This document shows positions 1 through 11,600 of a stretch of 64,000 bases of DNA, piece by piece; position 1 is the stretch's first letter, and each line of letters opens with the position of its first letter. A model generated the notes under the pieces. The model worked only from the letters and a program-made list of their open reading frames with translations. It was not told the DNA's origin and did not search any database. The stretch spans positions 31,806,001 to 31,870,000 of the forward strand of contig CM060731.1 in the NCBI GenBank assembly GCA_030704615.1, given 5' to 3'. The stretch comes from Takakia lepidozioides. Lineage: Eukaryota > Streptophyta > Takakiopsida > Takakiales > Takakiaceae. Made by a program: the position numbers and the translations under genes.

Positions 1-1002
1 GGAGACAACGGGGTCAACGCTTGGATCTGAGGGCCTCAAAATTAAGATGGGCTTTAATTTTTGAGTTCATATTCTTCTTATGTTTCCAGTTTATGTCATC
101 CTCGAACTCGAGAGGCGAGGGCCAGGGGACTAGAAGGGCCACCATTGCTCGGGGATGACAACGTGGAAATTGCAATTGTCTCCGGATCTTGTGCAATGAT
201 GTCTCACCACCCCCATGACGAGTTGAATGCCTTAAGTAGCTTGGTCCATTTCTCTTGAGAACAGATTTTGCAAACAAAGCAAGACTTGCAATGATTTTTT
301 CTTATTTAAGCTATATCACCAAGGGTTTCTCAACGCAAAAGCTTCTCTCGCCACTCCTATAGGTTTAGGGCTTCTGGCTATACTACTCCGGGTTTTGTCT
401 TGAGACACTTGGTTGAATTAGAGTTCATATATGGGTTTTTTTTTTTGGAAAACATGTAACTCCTATGAGCGGGATTGAAAAAGATAAAACCCCCATCTAA
501 CTGCATGCTTTGCTCACAGGATACCAACCTCCTCAATGTTGACCTGAGTAGAGGATCTTTTAATCTCACATCCCCCTATTCCGCAAGTTGCGGAGTTTGC
601 AACTTGCTACGTCTGTGACGGTGCAAGATAACGTGTAAAGTAGTGCATTTTTAAGCATGATGGGAAGTGGAAGATAGAAGCAAATATTGGGCACAACGTC
701 ATAATCAGGGGCACTAGTAGTGTAGTGGACAAGCCTTTCTGCACATACCAAAGGCCACATGGCTCATCTATGGCTAAGTTTTTTTTATTATGGCTAAACT
801 CAAACATAGGTTAAGCCATGCAGGTGGGATGGCTAAAATGTAGCCCAATGCAGATGAAAGGCTTATTATTGGCCGCGTCGGCCATCTATGCCTAAGCTGA
901 AGCAGAGGTTTAGCCACGTTGCCATCCCTCCATATTGTCTCCAAGCACACAAGTTACAACCAAGCAAACTGTGAGCCTGATCTTCCTGGCACGGATGACT
1001 TA
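1..1002. other. Intergenic, no supported gene
   Basis: Only short open frames without recognisable domains or codon bias are seen. A weak diverged repeat of a 'tatggctaag...gtttagcca'-like unit occurs at about 768-823 and 880-917. I see no RNA gene or transposon end. Confidence 0.5.
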
Positions 1003-1122
1003 GAAGCCCGTGTTGTGGGGGGCCATCATGACTTTCCCTTGCCGAGTGGCTGCTTAGTTATGTGCACGAAGAAGCCGTGTTGTGGGGCCATGACTTTGCC
1101 CAAGTGGCTACATATGTGCAGG
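1003..1122. repeat. Diverged tandem duplication, about 60 bp unit
   Basis: The stretch 1003-1067 (gaagcccgtgttgtgggg... to tgtgcac) is followed by a related copy at 1071-1122 (gaagccgtgttgtgggg... to tgtgcagg). The second copy has small deletions. No coding role is apparent. Confidence 0.6.
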
Positions 1123-1688
1123 AAGAAGCTGACGATGGAGTGGAGCCTGATCAATCTTGTGAAAAAAGCATATGCATCTATTTTGGCGACAAGGGTGATC
1201 CAAATTGGAGCTTTTGAGCACGGCAGCAACTCTAAATTTGTCATTGGCCGTTGCCCACTCAGCGGCTGCTGAGTCGTCAAGGGGGTGGCGTCAGTTTGCA
1301 TCCAGACCCATCGTCACCCTGTCAGACTGCAGGCAGGGGGCTGCTACTAGTCCACAGAGATGCAACTTATGAGGTGTAAGTACATGCTGATACACCAAAG
1401 TCCTGTGCAAGTTGCAGCCGTCTTAGCCGCCATGACTGGACAGCGAAACTTGGCCACCTTCATATACGTTGTGGGGACTTGGAACAGGTAGAGTCACTTG
1501 TCCTTCACTGCCTGAGGGTAAAGCTGGCTAGACTGGCTGGAAGCATATGCAACATTGATCTGTGGCTGAGTTACTCCTGCGAAGAGCAAAGGTCGTTTTG
1601 CAGTTTCTAGTACAGCAGTTTGCGATAAGTGTTGAGGGGATTTTGACAGTGACTATGTGTGTGTCGGAAAAGATTTGATCTACACTAT
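1123..1688. other. Upstream region of the PYL-like gene
   Basis: No other gene is supported here. The frame of the downstream gene is open for ten codons before its first ATG, without an upstream ATG in that open stretch. Promoter and 5' UTR probably lie here, but no convincing TATA box was identified. Confidence 0.4.
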
Positions 1689-2342
1689 ATGGCGCCGAAA
1701 CAATGCGGGTCTGTGGTTCAACAATGTATCAATGCTCCCGTGGAGACCGTCTGGTCGGTGCTAGGCAGGTTCGATCGTCCCCAGTCCTACAAGCACTTCG
1801 TTAGAGACTGTGAGATGGAAAATGTGGAAGGTTGCGAGCTGGGCCCGACTGGTGAACTCACGTACGATCCAAGCCCAGAATTACCACCCGTGTCGTGGCC
1901 TGTGGGTGCGACTCGGCTTCTTCGGCTAATATCTGGATTCCCTGGCACAACATGCAGAGAGCGTTTAGAGTTTCTTGATGAGCAAGAGCATGTGATCACC
2001 TTCAAGGTCTTGGACGGGGACCTTCGCCTCGAAAACTTCACATCCACTACATCATTGCACCGACACATTGGAAGTTCCGACTCTCCAGAGCAGACATTAG
2101 TTGTGGAGTCATTCAAGTCGGATATTCCAGAGGGAAATACACAAGAGGACACAATCATTTTCGTTGAGATTATGCTCAAGACACAGCTGCATTCGTTGGC
2201 AGATATTGCAGAGCGGATGGCTCTGAACAGTGAAGGATCCATACCATGTGTATTGGGTAAGCGCCATAGAAAACACGATCAGAGTAATTTGTTCGTGGAA
2301 GTGGCGAGAAGGCACAGTGTGACTAGCAGGATTGTTGCCTAA
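1689..2342 (+). CDS. PYR/PYL/RCAR-like (START/Bet v 1 fold) protein, divergent
   Basis: A single-exon frame of 217 residues from the first ATG. It aligns along the whole abscisic-acid receptor fold: the N-terminal 'APVETVWSVLGRFDRPQ' helix, 'YKHFV' with the lysine equivalent to PYR1 K59 (K35 here), 'ERLEFLDEQEHV', and 'VVESFKSDIPEGNTQEDT'. In this family ABA closes a gate loop (SGLPA) and a latch (HRL), and the complex then inhibits clade A PP2C phosphatases. Here the gate reads SGFPG (residues 82-86) and the latch LRL (112-114). The PYR1 Y120 position is F117 and N167 is Q166, while E94 and E141 equivalents (E91, E140) are kept. There is an insertion of about 15-18 residues near 52-70, just before the gate strand, and a basic C-terminal extension of about 30 residues. 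A GGTAAGC splice-donor-like site near 2255 means the last part could be intronic. Family membership is strong; ABA binding is doubtful. Confidence 0.85.
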   Translation: MAPKQCGSVVQQCINAPVETVWSVLGRFDRPQSYKHFVRDCEMENVEGCELGPTGELTYDPSPELPPVSWPVGATRLLRLISGFPGTTCRERLEFLDEQEHVITFKVLDGDLRLENFTSTTSLHRHIGSSDSPEQTLVVESFKSDIPEGNTQEDTIIFVEIMLKTQLHSLADIAERMALNSEGSIPCVLGKRHRKHDQSNLFVEVARRHSVTSRIVA

Positions 2343-3510
2343 TAAGAGGACTGCATTAAGCCTTACATCGACACTGAGATTTTCACCCCAACCGAATCGA
2401 CGGGCTGTGCGCAGGTGCTATGTCATGGGTTCAGTTACTGGTCAGTGTACCTGGAACTGGCTCCCCAGGGGAGTTGATAGCAAGGGGAAGCCTTAGCCAA
2501 CAACGGTTTATGTTGACTAACCACGATCATCCAACAAAGGAAGCTACTCCAAATAGATTATGGTAATCACCACTCGAAAGAGTGCTCTTGCGGTTCACAA
2601 TCTCAGATAGTTCAGATGTATAGTTTTCTACAGGGAGAACGTGCACGCACTCTCTCTTGTGCAATGGGTGTGATATTGCAGCTTCATTTTGCTGGGTGGC
2701 TCCCTTACTAGTTTGATGTCTTCGGCTCTGCCTGCGAGCATGGCAGTGATCAGAATACTTTGGTGGAGTTCATTTTTCACCGGCCACCCAATTCAGGCTT
2801 ATCATGACTTTCTAGGTTTTATTGACAGCAGACATGTAGTGTTGCCTGACCTATCCTCCAGCTTCCAGAGGACATTCTTCCAGGATGGTTGCCTCACACT
2901 TCTGTGCGGTGTTGGACCTCATTGGGGGAGGTCCTGTTGCCACCCTCTGGATGGAAATCCATAGACATACCCTTCCGAAAGGTTGTTCCTAACGACATGT
3001 ATAAATGTAATACCCTTTGGAAGGCCATTCACATGAAGTGAAAAATGTCATGGATTTGTAAATGCTATCACTGGAGCCCCTCATTAAGACAAGGCCACCG
3101 AAAATTTGTGGGCGGTGAAAGGTGATCCCCCAAGACCGGGCCCTTTACTAGCTCATTTACCCAAAGTGCAGCCAACAGAAGTACAGCCAACAAATTCTGA
3201 ACAGGCGGGAAGGAAGCCCACATACTCAAATTAATGGAAGGGAAAAATAACCTTGTTGGTGCCATAAGGCTTACAAGAGATGAAACAGGCAACCAATCTT
3301 TTGTTACAGTCCTGAGGTATATACGAAAATTTAGGTTTTGGGTCCAATGTTCTTGATTGTGAAAGAACCTACATTCTTAGAAGGGCAGAGCTCAGAGAAG
3401 AGACTGCTTCCCTCGAAACAACAATGGCACTGTGGCTGCATAATATCTGAGCGGTGAGGGAAGTAGCTCTCTGCAAAAAACGGTTCTACTCTAGCATTGT
3501 GACTACCGAA
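2343..3510. other. Intergenic, no supported gene
   Basis: This stretch lies between the convergent ends of the PYL-like gene (+) and the catalase gene (-), so it probably holds both 3' UTRs. Short frames here show no recognisable domain. Confidence 0.5.
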
Positions 3511-6500
3511 CTAGGTTTTGGTCTTTTCCAAAGCTTGCTCAACTTTGGATGCGAGACTTTCATCACATCTGCGGAAGACTGCCAGTTGTCTTTTGATGAC
3601 AATGTCTTTGGCCCCCTTTATATGACCAGCGATATTTTTTGCTGTCAATTCTTGATCTTCTGCTGACATTTTCTGCCATAACATTTGTGGCTGTATATAG
3701 TCATCTTGCTCTGGCCGCTTTGAAGGGAACCTCCCAATGTCCCCACCTTCATGCCTGTACATTGTAAATGACCAGATGGTTTTTAGTCATGCACATTTCT
3801 CTTACCAATTAGTGTGGTTAAAAGAACTTTACTGGTAAATGTTGCTCAGCTTTCTCTTTAGATTGTCTTCGTGTCCCTTAGTGGAGCTACAAAGAGAATG
3901 TGCTTGTAAGACATGTCTACAGGACAACATCCTTCAACTTCATCCGGAATGTGACCGATGAAAGTAAAGGCGCAGTGGTAGTTGCCTAAGGAGCTTTTCT
4001 GAGCGTCATGTGGTGCCTACCCTGAAGTTCACTCGAATGACAAGGCTCCACTTTGTGACGGCCACATGAGAGGTACGTCTCATAGACCTGGCCTTTTCCA
4101 TTCTTCCTCGCCCATAGACAGATGTTGGTAGTGCAATGTCACATGCACAGAGCAAGCAAGCAAGCACCTGGCTCTTCCCAAAAATTGATTCAGAACAAAA
4201 AGCTGTTTGTAATCATCTGTGAGTTTCTAGAGTTAAATAGGCATCTTACTTGTGAGAGTGAACGTCAGGATCAGATGGGTCAGGCTGGGGTGCATTTTCA
4301 TAGGAGTTGGGGTAGTAGTTAGGCTTGCTACCACCATTATCGCCGATATTCATCAACCCATCGCGTGCATATGTTTGCACTTTGGCAAATGGACACTGGT
4401 TGATAGGAATCTGCAGAGACATTTTTACCAAATACTAAGTATATATCCTGTCTGCACTCCACTTTGATTTTTCCTCCTTGCTGAGTTAGCTTGCTCACCA
4501 CTAGCCATTCCCAGAGTAGGAAAACTTCATTGTTTAGAAAAAAGGCACTAGGCAAAGGTATGCATTACTGAGTGCTGCCTTGACACAGTTGAGCTACTGC
4601 CTCTGTTAGAAAGTGCATACTAGTCACTGGCAAGGGAGGTCCTTTTACATCCCCATTCTTGTCAGATAGAGAACATCAAGAAAATATCTCTCCTACCCAA
4701 GAAATCACTAGTCAGTGGCCATAAACAAGATGCTGGGGTCACTTAGAAACTAATAGGAAGTGGAGATTACTGTCCAACAAAGGTTGAAATTGTCCAAAAG
4801 TATTGCGAAAGAATTTTACCTGTAAGAAGTTGGGTCCCAATCGGTGGCGGGCAGTATCATCATATGCAAACAGACGTGCTTGCAGAATGCGGTCTGGTGA
4901 TGGTTCAATTCCAGGCACCAGGTGTGCTGGTGAGAAGGCAGATTGCTCCACTTCAGCAAAATAGTTTTCGGGATTCCTATTCATGACCAACTTACCCACT
5001 TCTCTCAGTGGGTAATCTGAATGCAGCCACACCTGCACATGAAATCATAACGTTTAGTGAAGATTTCCCATATTCTGCCATAGCTCATGAATGTCAAATG
5101 TATCAGACTGTCACATTCTCCAACAACAAAGGTCGCTACGATGGAGTCTATGGACTATGGACCTCTCAGACAGCAGGAAATTTCTCACCAGATTTAGAAA
5201 CTGCATCAAGATCATTGACATGTGTAGCTTATCATGAAACATAATCTGGGGGACCTGTGCCTGGTAGCAGAGTGTTTCAGAGTGTTTCAAACATACTCCT
5301 TCCATAATGAGAAATTTTTACTCTACTTCTTCTGTTGTCAAGAATGGAACTTGGATATCATGGATGAACAACCATACCTTTGTCAAATCAAATGGGTCCC
5401 AGCAATATGTAAGTGCATCTTCAAGGGGCATGACTTGCACTTTAAAGGTCCACGATGGGAAGTTTCCATTCGCAATGTTCTGGAAAAGATCTTCAGTACC
5501 ATAATCGGGGTTGATTCCTGCAATTTCAACAGCTTGCTCCTGGGTTAGGTTCTTGATGCCCTGGTCACTCAGGAAGTGGAATTTCACCCAGTGTGCTTTC
5601 CCCTGTTCATTCACCCACTTGAATGTGTGGGAGCCAAACCCGTGCATGTGGCGGAAGCCATCAGGAATCCCCCTTGGAGAGAAGGTAATCAATGCCTGCC
5701 ATTTCCCACAACAGACAATATTGCTCAAGCTCACCAAAGCTGGTTAAGTGCAAAACCTGATGTGCAGTTATTAAAATGGAATTCCATCTGCACAGAAGAG
5801 ATGCCTGCAGATACTCATAACTTAGATATTGATCTCGATTGAACAGATTCCAAACTTTTACCTGATGTAAAGTCTCAGGCACAAGGCTGAGGAAGTCCCA
5901 TAAAGCATTGGGATCCTTCAGGTGGGTCTGCGGGTTGCGCTTCTGAGAGTGTATCAAATCAGGGAACTTCAGTGGATCTCGGATATAGAAAACAGGCGTA
6001 TTATTTCCAGTCATGTCCCAATTTCCATCTTCTGTGTAGAATTTAACTGCGAATCCTCGTGGTTCACGGACAGTATCAGGGTACCCAGCTTCACCAGTAA
6101 CACCCGAGAATCTGAGAAACACTGGTGTGCGCTTGCCGACTTTATTTAGAAATTTCGCCTTGCAAAGGTCAGTAACATCCCTGCCAAATTGCCCAGTAGA
6201 TTGGAACATGAGTAGGGCCTATTAAATCTGTTGCAGACTGGAATTCATTTGTCCCTGGTTGTCATGGAATATGATATCAACATTGAAGGAAAACTACGCG
6301 CGGGGTGACAGCTTCAGTAACTTGTTCGGTATAAAGTATGGCACCCTGCCCAGGAACGAAAGATTTATAGCTCAATTACGACTCATCTCTCAGTGTATAA
6401 AATTCTGCAAGTGATAGCAACTTACTTTGTGACTTCAAAGTAGCCATGGCAACCGGCACCCTTGGCATGCACAACTCGCTCAGGAATGCGCTCGTGGTTC

Positions 6501-7252
6501 ATGTGGGACTGCTTCTCGAGCCAATGCAAGTCGTAAAATGTCAGTATCCCACTCTCCCCAATTGTCACACTGCAGTCACCACCCCAACATCCACACATGA
6601 ACATCTATTACTCCGACGGTTCAAATTTTCTCGATTTTGGTTAGAGAAATGGAGAAAATCTTGCATGCATCACACCCATCGGTAAACCCATGTAGGCCAT
6701 CCGCCATTGTTGTACTAAAAGAACCGAGCTCATTGCAGTGGTCAGTGTGAGATGCAATCTTTACCCCAGCTCCTCCTGTATGTCAATACTGTAGTTGAAG
6801 CGAGTTGAAGACTGACCAAACACCGTAGAATGTGACACATTGCTGTGGTCCTTTTGGAACAGTGCAGAGCCGCAGAACTGTCAACTTTGCGGACTGCCAA
6901 AAGGAAGTTACTGTATAACGCGGAGTGTGCCTCGCAGCATGAAGTATTTAGTTGATTTGGTGTTTGGAATTTGAGACCTCTTCTGGTGCTAAGAACTTGA
7001 GACAAAGTGAAGAAAGCTACATTTGGTAGGAGGCAATTAGTACCTATGATTGTCCTCTGAAACTGGCTGGCCTCCAAGTCTGGTGTACAGAGGCTTCCCA
7101 GTTGTGCCCAAACGGGGCCCTTCAACTTCATTATGAGGCGCTAAGTGGGGCCCTTCAACTTCATTATGAGCTGCTAAGTGGGGCTCTTCATGAGCTTGCT
7201 TTCCGGATCCATGGCTACTCTTTGTCATAGTTTTACTCCTCCCGAGAGACAT
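3511..7252 (-). CDS. Heme catalase, small-subunit clade 3-like, seven exons
   Basis: Breaks down hydrogen peroxide to water and oxygen. Exons (minus strand): 7252-7044, 6569-6426, 6180-5862, 5695-5378, 5032-4820, 4410-4250, 3754-3511. All have GT-AG borders and join to one 535-residue frame. Active-site parts are all present: distal His104 in [13 protein letters not shown], the Asn of GNNTPVF (177-178), and the proximal heme ligand Tyr387 in [16 protein letters not shown]. The region after the heme site ([21 protein letters not shown]) and the C-terminal '[20 protein letters not shown]' helix resemble small-subunit catalases of bacteria, fungi and animals. The usual plant peroxisomal catalase has a different C-terminus. 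The first about 65 residues are an unusual extension rich in His, Glu and Pro with an 11-residue repeat. The C-terminus EKTKT is not a canonical PTS1 and no plant-type QKL-like signal is seen, so a cytosolic location is possible. Exon joins are inferred from phase and homology. Confidence 0.93.
7114..7195. repeat. 33-bp in-frame tandem repeat in catalase exon 1
   Basis: Unit 1 is 7114-7146 and unit 2 is 7147-7179, nearly identical, with a decayed third unit from 7180. On the minus strand it encodes an 11-residue repeat (EGPHLA/RL...HNEV). The period is a multiple of three, so the catalase frame is kept. Confidence 0.85.
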
Positions 7253-8696
7253 GGTTGATAGTCAACTGAAATGGAAGCGGCTGTGAAAGAGGTCAGCCTC
7301 GGAAAGAGTTGGGAAGGGGAAGACGAAATGCAGGAGGCTCAGATCTCAGGGGTTTGTCTTAGCGATCTGGTGATTGTAGGGCTGGATGCAGCTTAACAAT
7401 ATTGAGCTCGTCAGAAAAGACTCAAGAGCTTGTAATCTACCAATGACCGGCCCCTAAATCTGTTCAAACTGTACTTATATATACTTGCAAGCAGGTTGTA
7501 CTTGGCTAAGTATGTCGCTCTCTGTGAGTAGACCGCAACTTCCATCTGGATTGTCAAAAGTCGGAAGTGGCGACTCTTTGTGGCACTGTGTGTACTCTAT
7601 CTTTCTCCAAATTAAAAGCTGAGTACCGAGTTCTGTCTCTAGTAATCTCTCACTTTCCTTCTTTTCTCTCTGTTCTGTCGTTTTAGATCTCCATCGGAGC
7701 TTTCATGTAGCTCATGTAGCAGCTTGTTGCCCAAGCACATCGTATTGTAATTACAGGATAGACTAGTAACGTGATCACCACAAGCAGGGAATTTAAATCG
7801 GTTAGAAGCAAGACATACAGGACAGTGGACTCAACAACAATCAAAACATTACATTTTCCATTTTCTAACGCCCGGAATAATACCTTCCGGATGAGGTGAG
7901 ATCCTCGAATCTACACCCAGCAGCAGGTCAGCAGCCAACACGAGAGGAGACTCGGAACGAATTAAAGAGCTCGAGAAAGTCTTGAGATGATGAGAGAGTT
8001 TGGTTTGCCTTCAAAAGGATGCTCGTAACTCTTCGCCACCCGAAAGGACATGTGAGTACTGTTAACCCAATGCCTTTTCAGAATTCACGCGCCTTTTCAA
8101 AATCCACACAACCCAACAGTAATCTTCCAAACGGGTCCAAACCCAGCAACCAGAATTTATTTCGAGACACGACCAAATCCTGTTACCCCACTACTGCTCC
8201 ACAGCGCTCAATTGGTTGCACCTTGGTTCTGGGTTCTACCGCTTCCTCTCCAACTGTACATTTTGCTGCAATCGTGGAAGCTGCAAGCGTTCTCGAGTTG
8301 AAACTGTGGGGTGCTGCTGACGACGGCGAGGTAGTTAGGGTTTGGAAAAGGTGGCGATTTCCGTTGTGGATGAATAAGTACGCATCATGTGATCTCATCA
8401 GGAACCAACTCCCTTCAACTACCTTCTCTCTGTCTCTCCCTCCCTCCCTCCCTTCCACCCACCCACCTTTCCTTTCCCGAAGGACTACACATCTCTCTTG
8501 GTTTCTGGGCTCCCCTGGCGTTTCCAGTGTGGAAATCTTCTTTGTGGGTATTTTCAGATGGAAATGACACCAACTTGGATGCCGCGCACATTTGAATTCT
8601 ACTAGTGACACCATTGATCAATGCTAGAGAAGCTGGAATTCAAAGTGTACCGCGGTCTCCAAGAGAGAAATTGATCTTTCCAAAAAGGAGTTGGAC
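7253..8696. other. Divergent intergenic region between catalase and DNAAF1
   Basis: The two flanking genes are transcribed away from each other, so both promoters should lie in these 1.4 kb. A pyrimidine-rich tract (ctctctgtctctccctccct and following) at about 8424-8466 is typical of a plant 5' leader. The open frames at 8019-8567 (+) and 8183-8614 (-) show no recognisable domain and are not called as genes. Confidence 0.5.
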
Positions 8697-11600
8697 ATGG
8701 ACTCCGGAAATTTCGAAATGACGCCAGAGTCACTGAAGAAACTCTGTAGGGATTTGAAATTGTAAATTTTCCACACTTTGCCTCCTCAATCCGTCTTAGC
8801 TCTTGGACTTAGACCGGTTTTGAGTGTCTCTGTTTTACGTGAAGTCGAATCTCAGGAGTAAATCCTAAGTTTGAACACGAAATAGAGCCTTGTTCCCATC
8901 GCTTTCGGTGTTTCCAGTCGGTGTTTCTATTGTCTCACGTACAATCACGCACACACACATCAATGTCGCCAAAAAGGAGAGTCAATAACCAGGGTATGTC
9001 GACCTGCATGGATTGAATTTGTCTGAATAGATGTATAATAGAATCAAGTGTATATTGAGCAACAGAGCCGCTTATGAAGGAATGTGCAGTTGGACCTTCT
9101 CACTGGCAGCCATGGCTCCAGGCATCTGTCAAACATGTTATCTGGTTTTAATAGAGGGCTTCACTGGAGCTTGTAAACTGAATTGTAACCTGGATTAGGG
9201 TACAAGTGAAGATTCCAGTAGCGTAGTGATATCTAGACCGCTCAGTTCCATAATCAAATCTTTGCAAATGAGCAGTTCGGCGTTCATAGTCATCTTGAGG
9301 TGGGATGATCGTGCTGTATGGGACAGATATTCGAGTTGCCCTGAGCTTAACGATGTCATTCACCTGCATCAAAAGGTACAGTTCAAAATCAGTCGCACGT
9401 TAATGTATAAACAAACACTTAAGATCCACTGTTAAGTTGGAAAACAAGTAGAACGGAGAGGCAAACTCCTGCGGGGCATATGTGGAAGATTGCAGTAGCT
9501 CTAATTGATCTTCTCGGTTTGCACTCTCTAATTGTCTTGGTTATGATGGTATGAGCTTGGACCCACACTACGCTCATCTTTCAGGGAATTGTGAAGATAC
9601 AGAACCTACATGAATACACTGGATTGCGCACAGTCTATCTTGAATGCAATGGTGGGTTCATCTACCCATCTTCTCAAAAAACTCATGGTACATCAGGCTT
9701 GATTTCGATGTGAGTAGTAAAACTTGGTAGACACCGTTGAAAAGTTCTTCGCTCATCTGTTTTGAGTGTAGACCCTTAGTGACATTTTGTGTGTGATTCA
9801 ATCAGCTATATCAAAGATTGAGGGTTTGGAGCCTCTTGTCAACCTTCGCTGTCTTTACTTGAACCAGGTAGAGATCATCCCCTCTCATTCCACAATGATG
9901 CAGGTCAGCAGATACCTCAATGTCTCACAGACCAGGTACCTAGGATGGAAATAAGGGTAAGCAAGAATGCAGCCCCGCCATTGAAAACTACCCACCAAGT
10001 TCCAACAAGTCACTTCACCTGGTTATGGCTGGTGTCATTAGAGGTTATCTTTTGAAATTGAACTTTTGAGTCCTAACATGTTCATGTAGTCTAAATTTTG
10101 TGTGCAATTATCTGCAGAATTTGGTGGAGTTCGTGGATGGTTTGGATAGCCTGAAGCACCTTGAGATCCTGGATTTAGCTGATAACCAGGTACTGCTTGA
10201 TGTTCCTTTAAACTCAAATTCCATGCAGAGTGGCGAAAATTGGAGGTCTTTGGTCTATGCCTCTGGTCAGTGTAGACACATATCTGTTCATCGGACTTCT
10301 TTGCCTGTGGAAAGTTGATCCATATTGAGGATACCACCCAGCTGGCAGGGGAATGCCTTTGCTAGTAAATGTTGCACTTGAGGAAATCCATGTCAGGGAG
10401 TCCTGGATTTGTAGGTTGATGGGTTGAGATATGGAGGAACAATGTTGCCCTTTTCGGTAGATTTGTAATAGCTTTTGAAATTTACTAATATGGCTTCCTC
10501 TCTTCATCTCTGCACCAGATTAGTATTTCCCTTTCTCTTCTGTGGACTGCGAAGGGCTTCTATAAGATTTTCTCTCGTCTTCTCAGATAAGGACAGTAAT
10601 GGGACTGGATTGCTGCCATCAACTGCGCCAGCTAAATTTGTCAGCAAATCGCATTAAAATTGCTAATGATGTGGCCCATCTCAGGGTACAGTGCCTCTGA
10701 TCAACCAAATTCTGTAGTTCTTAAACTAAGAACTTATTGCACTTGTGTGAAGATAAACTTTTAAGTACAAGTTACAAGATTCCACAAGAAGTATTTCTGT
10801 AGGTAATGGTTCAAAAGAAAGCAAAAATCCCTACTATTATTGACACAACTGGTGTGCTTTGTGCATTGAACTGTTGAAAAGTACAGATAGTCATAGGTGG
10901 GAAAAAAGGAAATCGTCAACTGGTGGGTGCTGAGAAAGTGTCACCCAGCAGGAGGTGCGTTAGTAGAGGGAGAATCTGAGTCTTAGCATAACTCTCTATA
11001 CTCTCTGGTATGTTGACAGGAGCAAGTGGGCGGTGACTTCATCTATGTCAAAGACATGCCGGTGATGGAGACTGCTACTCTTTTCCCCATAAGATTATCA
11101 ATTGACATTTTTGGATTCGTGCAACTGATGGTGTACAGGAATGCAAGAGCTTACGATCACTGGACATATCAAAAAATATGATTGAAGATGAGGAGGCTTT
11201 GCAGGTACTACTTGTGAATTGACTGCCTTTCCATCATCTCTTTCAGCAGATTAGTAGAGTAAACTTTGTGAATCAAATAGGTGCTCTGGGCCAGAGATCC
11301 CCAAGGAATCTGTTTGAGAATTCCTTAATCAACATTTGGTACATCCCATATTTGGAGTGAGGGGTCAGCTATATTTGGTGGGCTGTGGCATGCATACTTC
11401 TCCTCTCAGGACTCTCAACCCCTCCCCATCTGCTCTCTTTTCTGCTACATTCAAGTTGGAGCTGGATATAGGGCCAGAAGACTATAGCAGAAAAATCTGA
11501 TGAGAAGGATTTATGTTAAGAATTCTCAGTGTACACATTCACCAGGTCACATTGGAATTATGGGGCAGAGACGAAAAGAGAAAGAGAGAAGACACCCACT

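Noticed and set aside
1026-1301. Open frames on both strands over the 1.0-1.3 kb duplication
   Set aside because: They follow the repeat and lack any recognisable feature.
8019-8614. Overlapping open frames on both strands of up to 182 codons
   Set aside because: No domain, low-complexity Ser/Pro content, and the stretch fits a 5' leader and promoter between two divergent genes.
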